64,000 bases of DNA from Anisakis pegreffii. Its lineage: Eukaryota > Nematoda > Chromadorea > Rhabditida > Anisakidae. The notes below the pieces were generated by a model. It ran no database searches and was not told the DNA's origin. It saw only the letters and a program-made list of their open reading frames with translations. The stretch covers positions 35,330 through 99,329 of the forward strand of contig JAPYMA010000929.1 of NCBI GenBank assembly GCA_035041965.1. The letters are read 5' to 3'. Shown here one piece after another: positions 1 through 12,800 of this stretch; position 1 is the first letter of the stretch; each line of letters opens with the position of its first letter. The position numbers and the translations under genes were made by a program.

Positions 1-1629
1 TGTGCATGAGATAAGTGGAATGGCTGGCGGCCCAGTACAATGAGTGAGTATTCAATTTGCCCAGGAAAACATAGTGATTTCTATTCATCCAGTTCACGCT
101 TGAACTCAATTCATGAACTTTGAAAGATGCGTGCCTTGATGAACAACACACGGTAGTAACTCGAGGGATCCAATTTTTTGAAGACTGAACTAAAACCCTC
201 AAAATGCGAACAATTGTTGAAAAACGATCAACAATGACATGAACAATGAAGCTTTTCTACAGTAAAACGATCTACTTAAATACCTGCATTTCACTAAATC
301 CATTATTAAAATCCTGATATGTCGATTTACGCGGTTTTCCAATTGGTTGATTCTGCACAACATAAACAGCCGATCGTGTCATTTCTACATCGACTTTTCA
401 CTCACGTTATCACTGGAATGAATAATCGCATCATTGCGATCACAGTGTCATTACAAGACTTTCTGTGACACGAAAAATTATAATCGATCAACCCAACGAC
501 GTTTCATTTTGCACTGCAAGCTGATTGGGCAACCTAGAAATTCACAGACTAGGCCTCTCCCACCAGTCAAACTGATTCAGAAGGATATGACGAACAAAAC
601 GAACATAAAATGTCGTAGTGAATCCATTTAGTATTAAATAAACAGACGAATGGTATTCCTCAATTTTCTCCAATTCTGTTTTTCACACCGCAAAGAAACG
701 TTCACCGAATCAATGTATCATTTATTTTCGCATGATTCAGCACTAACTCCAACAATAATGTTTTTGTCAGTGCATTATTTGAAGAGGAAGCCGAGGGCAG
801 ATGCAATTTGTCGTATGGTTCAGTGCGGTTATCAAAAGCTGTGCATTTGCATCGTGTGTGGTCATAACCGCAAGCGATCGCTGCAAAATATTTGCATGGA
901 AATTCATTTGTAATACTGCTTTGCCATTGCAAGTATATTGCTCGTTTGAACACGATGCGATTGCGTTGCAAATACTGGTTTGCGTACTGAGAAAATCAGC
1001 TATGATGTTGACATATGAATGATTTATGCTCGATGAAACGTAAGGATAATCGTTGTGAGCGTAATTGCATGGTGGAGATAATTTTGTGTGGAACTAAATT
1101 ACAAAGTTCAATTCTGAAAATGATGATGTCACACTGATTAGTTCTAAGTTTTTAACTACTCTCATTTGAGCATGTAAATTGAAGTGAAACTGCATTTCAA
1201 AGATCATTTTTCCCGCATGCGAATTTACAAAATTGATCAAATATTCCTGTTTTTAAAAGTGCTTTTGTTCATTTATTCAAAATATGTTCATGCGTTTGGA
1301 AAACGTGATTTTGACTTGGGTCATTATCGCCGAAAAGCATTACTGAACGCTTGAATATTCCGTGCAATTCTGTAAAACTATCATTGAATCATCTCGTCGA
1401 ATACAAGCGAATTTGGAGAAAAGATTTCCTTCCAGAAATATAAAGATGGTATCGTTCGGATTCAACGATAATAAATGATAATTCAATGAGACAATCATCA
1501 ACTCTTTTTGAAATGTTGAATGCGGCGATGACATACAACGGGTACGATTAGTTCTGAAGGAAAATTAATAGAACAGACATAATCTTGCATTTATCAACCA
1601 ATCATTCCATCTTAAAGTTCATTTCGCAG

Positions 1630-1776
1630 ATGGCAACTAACTGTAGCGCTGAGATCACTGGAGTTGAAAATGAAGCGAAACGTTTAAAATTTCAAACTGA
1701 TCCACTGACAGAAAGTGGTTTACTTTATAGCGGCCAATCAATTATTAATGAACAAAAAATTTCAACCGCTGCATAA
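1630..1776 (+). CDS. Candidate isolated exon, 48 codons
   Basis: A good acceptor (TTTCGCAG) is followed at once by an ATG and 48 hydrophilic codons starting MATNCSAEITGVENEAKRLK and ending at TAA. The composition (Glu, Lys, Thr, Ser) looks coding, unlike the hydrophobic chance ORFs nearby. No partner exon was found and no family is recognised. It could be the last exon of a gene beginning left of the window, a short gene, or chance. Confidence 0.25.
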   Translation: MATNCSAEITGVENEAKRLKFQTDPLTESGLLYSGQSIINEQKISTAA

Positions 1777-2115
1777 ATATAAGGATATAGGTCAGCTTTG
1801 AGCAGAGACTGCAGAAATGAAATTCATTTTCCATTTTTGTGGATGGATTTGTTGCACGATCCATCTGGAATTTTTGCACCAATCCAAAAATATTTAAATA
1901 TCGATACCGTCCAACAGTGACTAATCTGCGAACAACAAGAAAGCACTACAGTAGAGCTGTTTTTTCAAGCACATAACAATATGAACTCTATTTCTCACGC
2001 AATTATTTCGTTTTTCATCGGATTCCAAATGAAAACTTCCGAATTTCAAAGAAATTAACACATGAATGCGAACCTTAAAATGTTGCCAACCGCGACGTAC
2101 ACATATTTTATGACC

Positions 2116-2238
2116 GTGATGGCATCCGAACGAAATTTCATGTCGATCAGAATCCGACCGAGTTCACATTCCGACAGTCGGAGTTCCAACCGAAATTTGT
2201 CGGGTTTTTCAGACTAATCATCGGTCGGACGCCATCAC
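2116..2238. mobile_element. MITE-like inverted-repeat element, copy 1
   Basis: About 123 bp bounded by terminal inverted repeats: the left end reads GTGATGGCATCCGAACGA, and the reverse complement of the right end reads GTGATGGCGTCCGACCGA. The inside contains further CCGAC/GTCGG words in both orientations. Two related elements lie at 5609-5785 and 5793-5982. There is no ORF, so this would be a non-autonomous DNA element. The family name is unknown. Confidence 0.5.
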
Positions 2239-2473
2239 TATTGTGCAGTGCATGCGCATATGTAGTGTTTGTAGGGGTTTTTGAAAAAAGAGTCATTTTT
2301 CTTGTTATTATTGGTTATATCACTATTGACCTTTACTCAAAATTGACATAACATCAAACGTGAATGCCATTGAATTTTCAATTCTCCATGTTCCACCTAC
2401 CTACTCTGATTCTGAAAACTGCAACACCGTTTCAGTATTGGAAATTATCATTAATTTTCTTTGTTTTCCACAG

Positions 2474-2727
2474 TTCCAATCAGAAAGATGCTAAAACTCA
2501 TTGATGGTTTGCTACGTTTTCTTCGCTCTTATTTAGTGTTTCATCTAGCATTTATACGAACAGCATTCATCATATATGTAGTCGTAATCAATGTTACGAA
2601 AGTAATGGTCTGCTTCTCGCAACAATTCCGAAACGAGACAATACATGAAGGAATGGCCAACCTCCGTCTCGAATGTTTGAGACGAGAAGAGATGAGACGG
2701 AAAAATCCGTTTTTAAAACTATTATGA
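2474..2727 (+). CDS. Weak candidate terminal exon
   Basis: A strong pyrimidine-rich acceptor (TTTGTTTTCCACAG) precedes an open frame of about 84 codons ending at TGA. It encodes a hydrophobic stretch followed by a charged tail (MANLRLECLRREEMRRK). It would be the last exon of an unseen membrane protein gene, but no upstream exon was found. The tail overlaps an imperfect palindrome (CGTCTCGAATGTTTGAGACG), which may explain the apparent ORF. Confidence 0.15.
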
Positions 2728-5608
2728 ATCCAGATATTCCTTAGCATTGATCCTTTTCAAAAGACTCAACAAAGTTTCGAAACCAGAATTACTTCTCATT
2801 CTTCGAAGTAGAACAAACGATATCAATTAATGAAAACTTTATCAACAGTTCCAAAAATTAATGGATTGTTAACAATAATAAAAGTAACAATATATCTGTA
2901 GATGTGTTTCAAAAAATTAATGAATTGTCGTCATAGAACAATTAATAATGTTGAACGAATTGCTTGAAAAATTTTGAAAAAAAACTCAAGAAATTTCAAG
3001 TGAAAACATCAAGAAATTTTTTGGGCAAAAAGTTTCGAGAAAGAAACAGATTCCTGAACTGAACGGATCGAATTGGTTGAAAAGTGATTTTCCGAAAAGG
3101 ATTAAATTTTCCAGTCAATAAAGTGATTATTGAGAGATCATTTCCACACTAAAAACTGGACGGATATAAAACTTTTTGTAAACATCCTTCAACAAAACAA
3201 GAAGTTCAATCCCCTACTATATACCCTCATACATTAACTCATTATGACATCAATAAAATAGCTACTTCAGTACCATCACTTGATCGTAGTGTTGTGAACG
3301 AGGATTTCTCAACTATAAACAGTGACATGAGGTAATGGTCTACATATTCGCAGTCAGAGCGACACCCTAATCCAGAGTCGTAAGAGAAACCAATCAAAAA
3401 CAAAAACAAATCCAAATTATCATGTTGTGAACGGTGATAACCCTTTAAGGATGAACATTTTGATACTATAACAGAGCCGTGAACGAGGAGGTGCAAAAGA
3501 AGTACATATTTGGAATTGGTGCAAAAAACTGACCCAAAACCGATGAAACAGCTACTGTTGGGCAGTATCGATTTATAAATGTATATTTTCGCAGTGATGG
3601 AAAATTATAACCAAAATTTTGCATCAACTCCGTTCACAAAAATAAAAATTAAATTTCATTTCCGCGATCTCGGCAAAAAACCTTCGTGACCTAATTTCTC
3701 ATATTTATAAACCAGTTTGAAGAAGGTTAATTTTTGTTGGGCAGTGATACTGTAAACAAAATCAATCAATATGTTTGGCAGTATCGAAAAATGAATGCAA
3801 TTTGTACGAAATGATTATTGACCATCGTTTAACGTTTCTGTCATAACAATCAGACTGTTTAAATCGCACTGAAATATGACTGCAGATTTTACAAGAATGA
3901 TGATATAGGCAGCTAATTTATGACAAATGTGAAACAATCTTCTGTGCTTCTAGAAATATACAAAAACGATGCTAACTAACATGATGAATAACGAGAACAA
4001 AAAAACAACAAAATTACTACTTCGCTGTTTGTTACATTGATCACATAATTTTCAAAAAAATTTATTCGATTTCACAATCCATTTGATATGCGATATGATA
4101 GATGACTTTCATGAGCATCATTCCACATCTGAAACAGGCATGATTAACAGTTGCAAATAAGTAAACATTGTTGCTCGACTGTGTTCAAAATCATAAACAT
4201 AACGTCACACTAATCGAACTATCATTAACAGCATTTAGCGTCCTACAGAGCACATTAGCCGTCGCAATCGAACACCATCATTTCATGAAAATTATTCGCT
4301 TCCGAACACGAACACTGATACAACAAACCGCTTATAGTTCACGAACAGTGACTAACATTACCGCAGTGAACAGAAATTGTTGAGTAGATAATTGTTTGTT
4401 AATCGCATTCACCAACTGATCTCACTTAACTTCCCAAACAATGAAGGCAAAAAAATGCAGCGAAGGACAAAATCCTCGTCTAATTACAGGAACATTTCAA
4501 CGAAGAATTTTCTTCGCTATAAGAAAAAAACTGATGCAGGAGGTCCTCAGAATTTTTTTTAAGCTCAAAGAGGGAGAGGAAGGGGAGCGAGTAGACCGCA
4601 ATCAGTGACTGAGACTTCATTTTAAAGTGATTAAGGGACGGGAAGATATCCCATGTGGAGCAACGTACTGGATGGAGATGGATGTGTAATTTGTTTTCTC
4701 GCCCGTGCCGACCTTAACTGATGTTGCACCAGCATTTCAATAGTTTCTGGTTTCATCAGCAGTGAGCAATAAAAATGTATGTTTAGGACAGTAAAAATGA
4801 CTTCAAATGCTCAAAAAATGAATAATTTTTCATACTCATCATCAAATTATAAAATTCTTCTAGAAAGACGCTCATTCCCGTATTTCCTACAGCATAGGTC
4901 GTCCATGTTAAAACAACCTCTCCAACCCACACTCTCCTTGAAAAATCATAGGGGCAGGCATTTTATAGACTCTCGAGCAGGTCTTTTTCTGAAAAATGCA
5001 GAAATGGAAGGACTCATAGAAGTGTCATGAAAAGCTATCGTACGAACGCTATGAATTCATACAGTGAAAGGAAATACAAAGAACTTCTACAAAAACACCG
5101 AAAGAGTGTCACGCAGCAAATTTTGGTGCATGTACTAATTTGAAGGAAGACAGATTGCTCTGCAGAACATTCTACTGCTTGGTACAATGCAACACAAAAA
5201 CAATACATTAAAGTTCGTAGAATGAAGTGTACCCAAATCTAGATCAAAGCAACGCTCGTATACATCAAAAAGTTGAATTTGACCAAAGTCTGGTTTTGTA
5301 AATATTACTTCGCTCCAAAAAATGTGCTTATCGTCGTGAGTAATTGACCACGGAAATAATGTTTTTTTCATGCATCAATAGGTGATATTTCAATGATAAA
5401 TTCTGAACGGGTTCCGATATTTCACAGCCTTTAAATTGCTTGCTGAAAGCTCGACGTTTTCCAAGTGACTGGCTGAAATCGAACATCTGCTGCAGTGACC
5501 TAAATAAACCTTGCCCGATAATTTATGCATGATCAGAAATTCTTTAGCAAAAAAAGTGACCGAAAATATGGATAGTGTGCACCCGAAACGCTCGGCATAC
5601 GAAATCAA

Positions 5609-5785
5609 TGATGGTAACCGACCGAAGTCTAATCGGTGAAATCCGACGAATTTCGCTCGGATTTCTGAGATTCGGATTCCGATCAAAGAATTGCGAAGCT
5701 TGGTTGAAATACCAAATTTCCGAATGTTGAAAAGTCGACTCGGTCAGATTCCGACAGAACTCTAATTTTCTTCAGATGCCATCGC
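5609..5785. mobile_element. MITE-like element, copy 2 (diverged)
   Basis: The left end TGATGGTAACCGACCGAA matches the terminus of the neighbouring element at 5793. The right end (GATGCCATCGCT) is a degraded inverted copy. The interior has several GATCGG/CCGAAT words typical of the family. It is placed directly before copy 3, so the two are arranged in tandem with about 8 bp between them. Confidence 0.4.
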
Positions 5786-5792
5786 TATAATT

Positions 5793-5982
5793 AATGATGG
5801 TAACCGACCGAAATTCGGTCGGATTTCGATCGCATTTTGGTCGTAACTTTTTTAGATCTTCAATATTTTTCCGAATTCAAATTTCACAATTCTGGACTTC
5901 GATCGCATATCGGAGTGTGGAATTTCATAGCTTCAAAGAATGGATTCCGATCGAACCCAACCTTCGTTCAGTTACCATCACT
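5793..5982. mobile_element. MITE-like element, copy 3
   Basis: About 190 bp with inverted ends: TGATGGTAACCGACCGAA on the left, and TGATGGTAACTGAACGAA as the reverse complement of the right end. It is rich in TCGGTCGGA/TCCGATCGA words. It is closely related to copies 1 and 2 and non-coding. Two ORFs crossing it are by-products of the repeat. Confidence 0.5.
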
Positions 5983-6868
5983 ACTAACAACCAATATGCT
6001 GAATTTTTCGCTCAGCACCGTTCAGGGTCATATGACCAGGAAGGCAAAAAAATTTGACAACAAAGATGATATCGAATAAACATTATGACCAAATCAATAT
6101 ACTGCATTAGTTTCGATTTACGTTCTACGACATAACCAGAAACTCGTCCGTGTGTATTTTTAGTGCCTTGTGAAATTGAGCGTAAGTCTGCGCTCAATCA
6201 CCAGGCTCGCCTTGATCTTCACAGAAACCTGAGCCCGAGATCGAGCCTGATTCTGGCAACAGCTTCTGCATGTGTGGCGGCTACTGAAGCAATAACAGCA
6301 ATGATAAGCAGCAGCAGCAGCAATAAATGAAAGAAATAAAAACAAGTCAGCTAATGTAAGTATAGAGCAGTAAGAATAAACAATAATGAAACGCATACGA
6401 ATCAGAAACAAACTCAAATAGAACACCATCTAAAAAATGCAATGTAAATATCGATTTTCATGCTTTACAAACGCGTAATAGTACTTGAAATGAGCAGAGA
6501 CAGTGTATGAAAGTAATCAGAAGAAATGTATGAAAGATGAGAGTGCAGACATCTAGATGGGTAGTGCGACGGCGTGCGTACGCAGCGAGCGTTTCTGGTT
6601 TTGCAATGCTCTCTGTTTGTGTTGCTGCGTAAACTAACGCACATCTCTAGGGCCGGGGGTGTTCTTAATAGCAGTTGTGTGCGACGTATTTTTGCGTTTT
6701 CAATCATTTCTAACCCCCTCGATCGAAATCGTCGTCAATAATCCACTGATTTTTTCGGCCAATTCGCTAGGCGCCCAAAGCGCCCTCGTTACCCCGTCGC
6801 GATTATCACGTCAATTATCTAGCCATTGTGCCAAACCACCGAACTCATGTGTGTTTGCGCCCTAATCT

Positions 6869-9800
6869 ATGGAGAGGCAAAACTCGTCATCTCATCCGAT
6901 AATTCCGTCAGGTTTCGCCAACTCAAGCTTTGCATCAACGTTCACAGGTATTTTAATTATAATTTTTTGCTCACTCAATCAAAACGGTCATTTTCATAAT
7001 TGTTAGTTTGCCAAAATACTATCACACTTTTGAAAAACAGTTCCGTGACGTGACGTAATATAGTAGCTAGGATTATTTATGTAGCCGAGCATGTTCAGTT
7101 GGTACTTCATTCTGACGTGAATCAATATTTTTCTTTCAATAGCCGTTTTATTAATTTGGAACAAATATCTTCATCTCATCTGAATAGCATTCGGTTATTT
7201 TATTGCATTTGCATCATTGCACATCAACTTTTTTGGAACGAATTTTGGATGTACTCCATTTTTTTGGAACGAAGTGCAATAACGTATTAGCCTTTGTAGT
7301 GTATGTTGATCACAGAAATAGATTATTTTTATGAAGCTGTTTTCATTATCGTGTAATTTATCACAAGGACTTCATGTTCAGACAATCTGAATGCAATCGT
7401 GAGCGTTAAGATTATAATTGTGAGGTTAATTCATAAGAATTCCACTGGGCATGGTTTATTAATATCAGTCTGAAAACTTTTTCCTCATACGTCAAGATGA
7501 TTTAAAATACGGCGTATCAAAAAGATTCTTTGTTCAAGGAATAAAAACCTTTCCTTTCCAATAACGGTGATTTTAATATTTGCCTCAAAAAATGAAAAGT
7601 GCCCCATTTCACTGGGTTTTAAAAGAAGCGTCGAGGGTTTTGCTGTCTTTATTCTTCATAAGTATATCGAACACGTGAATGCACCACCCTAATGCGCGTG
7701 TAGAATTTTCTCTCTCATTTATCACTTCTTGAATTCATATTAGACTTTTCTCATTTAACGGTCGCTACACCGGATGAAAAAATTCTGCATATTGAACATT
7801 GATGTAGTAGATTTTGTAAAACATGGTACCTAAATGGTGGAAAACGTACGCGATCTCATTATCAGATTCACTTTTACCCCGTGAAGAAATGGATTTTTCG
7901 TCATCAGTTTGTAGGGTTATTATCTTATAGTCAATATTACTATATTGCACTTTACTATTATCGCGCATAGATTTTTCAGAAATAGTACGATCAATATAGC
8001 GTACAAAGGATTAGAAGGAGAATCTAGACTGTCCCTTACAAAATTTGTTTAAACAAACAAGCAGTGATAACAAGCAGCACAAACTCCCGAAAGGTATATA
8101 AGAACCTTTCAGCAGAGCGTTTCTGAAGCAATTCACACGATACATTTCACTATAAATTATTGTGAAATTATTCTCATCAAAATCAACGTCACGTGTTTTT
8201 GGTAACACTTAATTCATAGAGTTTTAGGTGAATGATCGCGTTTTGTTTGATTTTGTTAATATAGAATTGGTTGCTGGTTACTGTATAGAATCAACAAAAT
8301 GGAGTATGTGTGAAATGCGAAAATCACTAAATAGGTTTGTGCAAATTACAAATGAATTTTGAGGAATAACATCACCAGCTGGCAATGTATCAAATCCCTT
8401 GCTCATGTCAACGTTGCATCATCTTCAAGGATTGTCCGCCGCAGGCAGTGCAGCAGCGTTACTCCCAAGTACTCCACAGTTAACGCTCGGCGGACAGTTC
8501 GCTTCTGAGTTCAATAATATCGCCACTATGGGCTGGCCTGCACAAAACGCTAGTGCTGCTTGGTTTGAACAGGTAACTAATTTCTTTCATTTAATGCCCA
8601 ACAATCATAAATACATTAGTGAATGTTAAACTCGGACTCAAATTCAGAGTTGAGATTGGAATTTTGTCATGTTCGTTTTTCGTTTTGTTTTGATTTTTGT
8701 TCGCTCATAGGCAAAAGTGGCTGCGATGTTGCCAATGTACGGTGTATTGTCAGCTGGTGGTGTCAAATCCGGGTATGTCTCGTTCCATTCAATTTCACCT
8801 AATTAGTCATGTTGCGTGCGTGTTCGGTAAAAAATGTCAATTTTCAACTTGTGCTTAACTTTTTGAATAGAATGGCTATGAGAATGAATTCTTTATTGTT
8901 CACATAGCAATAAGTTTCTTTCATGTGAAATCAGATTCATTCTCTAACGAATTAACGATTTCTTAATATACATCAGTTTTTTTCGTAATGAAGATCATTT
9001 ACAAAACGGTTTTGTTTTTCGCTGTAAACTTCATTATGGTTGCATTTCTGGTTATGTGTGAATAAATTGTGATTCAGTGAAATGACGGCACCAGTTGATG
9101 CGAATGCTTTAACACCACCAATGCGTTCTACATCAGGCTCATCGCAAAGCGTCAATGCATCCGCTCTCCTATCGAACACATGTCCAGTCTCAATTTCTAG
9201 TGGTTGGAATTTTTATTGATTTACTCGACTAATAAGGAATATGTTATTACAAATGGTTTGTCTTAAAAATGTGTTTTTTCTTTCAGGTGTCTTTCCAATA
9301 AACTCAGGAGGAAATTTTATGAATAATTTGCAAGAATGTAGCCCAAGAGAACAACAGCAATCAAGTGAGGTGTCATTAGGAGTATCATCGGCAACACCGC
9401 AGCGAATGCAGCAATCGAGCGCACTCTCATTGAAAAAATCCATCTCATCGTCACCAATTGATGCAAATATGCAGATGTCATCCAGCGGCATCGCCGTGGT
9501 GGATATGACTCGTCCGAGTTCGATTCAAAGCCACACTTCGTCTGAGATCATACGACCAGGTTCCTCCTCAGCAGTCTCATCACATGGTGCACCAAGTTCA
9601 GTTGTTTCGATCCATTCCAACATTGGTTCTGTTGAATGCCCAGTGACTAGTGCTATTCATCAACCAGCATCCGTTTCTGCTCTAAACTCCATAGAGATCA
9701 CTGGTGTGACCACTGCTAGCGTTCGACCAAATTCACTGCAGAGTGCGAGTTGCGCGTATCAAATTGTTGATTTGCATAACAATCCGTCTCACTCACATCC

Positions 9801-12800
9801 GGCATCGGTTGAGGTACGTGATGCGGCATAACTGATTCCTTCCATTATTTTTAGCGTTTTTCTTCTAACGAATACGTTCTTATCTTAATGTTCAATAATA
9901 AGTGGTGATCATCTGAAGCCTACTTTGAACTGAATATCATTACGTGCTCTCAGCGAAAGTGCTCTTTTTTTTGGTTAAGTGAATTGTTTCATTTGGAAGT
10001 ATTGTTCCATGCTATATCTGTTCAGTTCCAAAATCATTTCATCATAGAGGTTGCTCTAAAAATCGTTTTAAAATATTCTAAAAACACTGTGATCATATCA
10101 TATCATCGTCGTTTCCTATTATCATTTATACGAATTCAGTTGTTCATCAACAAATCGATTCATTATTTGCGTCAAGCTTAAAGGAAACTTGATATAAATC
10201 TACAATATAGTGCGATATGGAAAATTTCTTATTTTCTTAAGATGAGTGATGAGGAAATATTCGAGCATGAGACATTCGGATCACCTACTAATTTCAGACT
10301 TCCTCTTCGTCAATACCAACTCCAGGCTCTCAAGGAAGTGTAGCTGCGGTACAACAGCAACAGCAAATATCAGCTTATGACCTAACAGCAGCGAATCAAC
10401 ACATGTCTGCGATGCATGTTGAACCGTCCTCTTCATCATTACTGAGCGCATCAGGCGATGTGGTGAATGCTCCAACAACATCCACTGACGATTTCACGCT
10501 CGCGCACGATCAGCAAACTCCTGTAATTTTGTTCTTTCTTCATATCTATTGTATTTTTCATTTTTTGTATTAGCTTAATGCATTTTGCTGTGTTTGATGA
10601 ATGTGCAGGGATCGTCACATGAGAACGCACTGGACGCTGGTAATTTGGAGGATTTGCCGTGGTCGAGTATTGACTTGGGTGATATAGATCTATTCGGTGT
10701 TGCATCAGCAGCCGATAAAGATGTGATGCACTCAGTGCTCGATATGGACCCGTCGATTATGAATCGTCTCTTCAGTAATGATCCCCCTCAGTCCTCTTTC
10801 TCCACCACAGCTGACACCAATACGAAAGCTGCACAAAGAACGCCACCATCGAACTCGTTCGTATTTTCATTCCCTTATCATCTCGTCAGAGCAAACCAGT
10901 TGCAACTCATCATTTCTACACCGTTTACTAATTGCTCACAAATTTCCCACTCCTCAAATCTGGAATTCGTTTTGCACTTAAATAAATCATGAGTTATTGA
11001 TCGATTCATATTATTTTTAATATTCTTCATAACTGACATTGTTTCAGTGTTCCACCAGTTGTGCAAATGGTGACACCAAAAATTCGCGAAAAAATAAAAA
11101 TGCGTCGTGAAAAAGAATTGGCTGATGCGGACAAAGAGCTCGACCGATTACTATCGCTGGTGGCCAAAAAGGATGCGAAATCAACACCAAAACCAAAGAT
11201 TCCACCATCGCTGCCTCTGTTTGATCCGTTATTATTTGTTAAACCGGAAGAAAATTCAAACGATAAGAAAATAAGTCTCAGTCCGGTTCAGGTTGGTCTC
11301 TCTGAAACTTCTGTGATTGAATGATTCTACTAGCATCATTTATGCTCATATATTGATCATATGCCCAGAAAGAACGTGTATCATTAGCATAGTTGTCAGT
11401 GTACGTTGCTCATATAATTAAGAATTTATGGATTCATCTTTTTATTTAGTCAGCAATTACAACTCATTACGGGTTTACACCTCTTTTATCACATTCATCC
11501 CTCCTTGCTACGTTTTTTCCCGCGCGGCTTGTGATTATAGCACTGGAAATCGTCTGTCTTCATGGACTCCTAACTTCGATTACTGAGTTGACGAATATAG
11601 ACATATGGGGCGATTCAAAACAGTTGTAAACAACGATTTTAATTAATGTCGACGATTGGCGAATCAAACATCCCGCAAAGAAGTAATAACGAATGCTCGT
11701 TGCCATAAATACTTTTTGTAATTTAGCATAGCCGAATAGCAATAACCGTACCAACGAAGTCGGTATACTTACCTATTTCGTATTGAATACGTGAAGTGAA
11801 TAAGTATCTTTTACGTTGAAATGCTGAGTGCTATATAATTTTGCAGTTTACTCCACCAGATTCGCCAACACCGTCAACCTCATCAACAAGCATTGTCACG
11901 TCTTCTTTTTTCTTTCCCACCTCGCAACCGTCAACATCTTCTGCGTATCGAACCACAACGAATGTTGCTGTACAAAGACCTGAGCCATCTCCTTCGGTCA
12001 CTCCATATGTCTTCATGCCTACGGTTGATAAGAAACCAAAGTGCAATAAAATTCCCATCTATAAACAAAAATCGAAAACGTTCGTGTGCACCACTCCCAA
12101 ATCAGAGGATCCACCTGCAAAAAGTGGTAGTTGTTGATTGTTTGTTTCATTTATTTATTTTTCGAGTCACCGCTGGAATTTCTTCGGACTGGTTTGAGAG
12201 AGTGAGTTGTAATTGTTGATTTGTTTTCAGCAGCCGATGACGCTTATAGTTTCACTGACGACGAAGAGGAGGGAGCGTTACCGTCCGGTGCAACCATGTC
12301 AGAATCGCAGTTGAAAGAGCAGAGGTTAGAAGCTGAAGTGGCACAGAAGTTGGCAAGGATTAACAGCGTTCATCCGGAGCTCAAACATAAAATTGCTTGT
12401 CTTGAAGCTCAGAGCCAACAGGTTGTCCATTTTGAAGTTCGCAAGATGTTATCGCATTAAAAGCTCGTGAAAGTGATCGTTTAACACAAACTATACAAGC
12501 ACACAAATTAATACAAATACAATTTTGAGGATCTATGGAGGCACGTTGTACCGAAGAAACGACACACGGCTGCAGTTGCCGAAAGACCGTGTGTTCCGTC
12601 TACTCCCTTATTACCACCCGCTTCTGCGTCCGATCAGCGTGCGGATACTGCTGGCACTTCAGGTTTACATGGTTCATTTGTCTTTGCTTCTATTCGATTA
12701 ACACAAATCGTTTACCCAAACAATTTCTTTTTAGTCTTAGTGTCGCAACATATATAATGATCATTCACGTTGCGGTTATTTTTCGAATCTAGTCATAATC

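Larger units (their letters stand above)
1..6868. other. Intergenic region upstream of the first gene
   Basis: No multi-exon gene could be built here on either strand. The sequence is AT-rich with many short chance ORFs. It holds MITE-like elements at 2116-2238, 5609-5785 and 5793-5982, and weak exon candidates at 1630-1776 and 2474-2727 listed separately. The last 300 bases (about 6560-6868) are richer in G+C than the rest and directly precede the first ATG, so they probably contain the promoter and 5' untranslated region of the gene at 6869. No TATA box or trans-splice site could be assigned with confidence. Confidence 0.5.

Noticed and set aside
12450..12530. Extra coding-like frame (ALKARESDRLTQTIQAHKLI) inside the intron 12422-12529 of the first gene
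   Set aside because: It cannot be joined in phase to either neighbour without an intron shorter than about 25 nt. It may point to an unrecognised alternative exon or an indel, but the simple intron gives a consistent frame.
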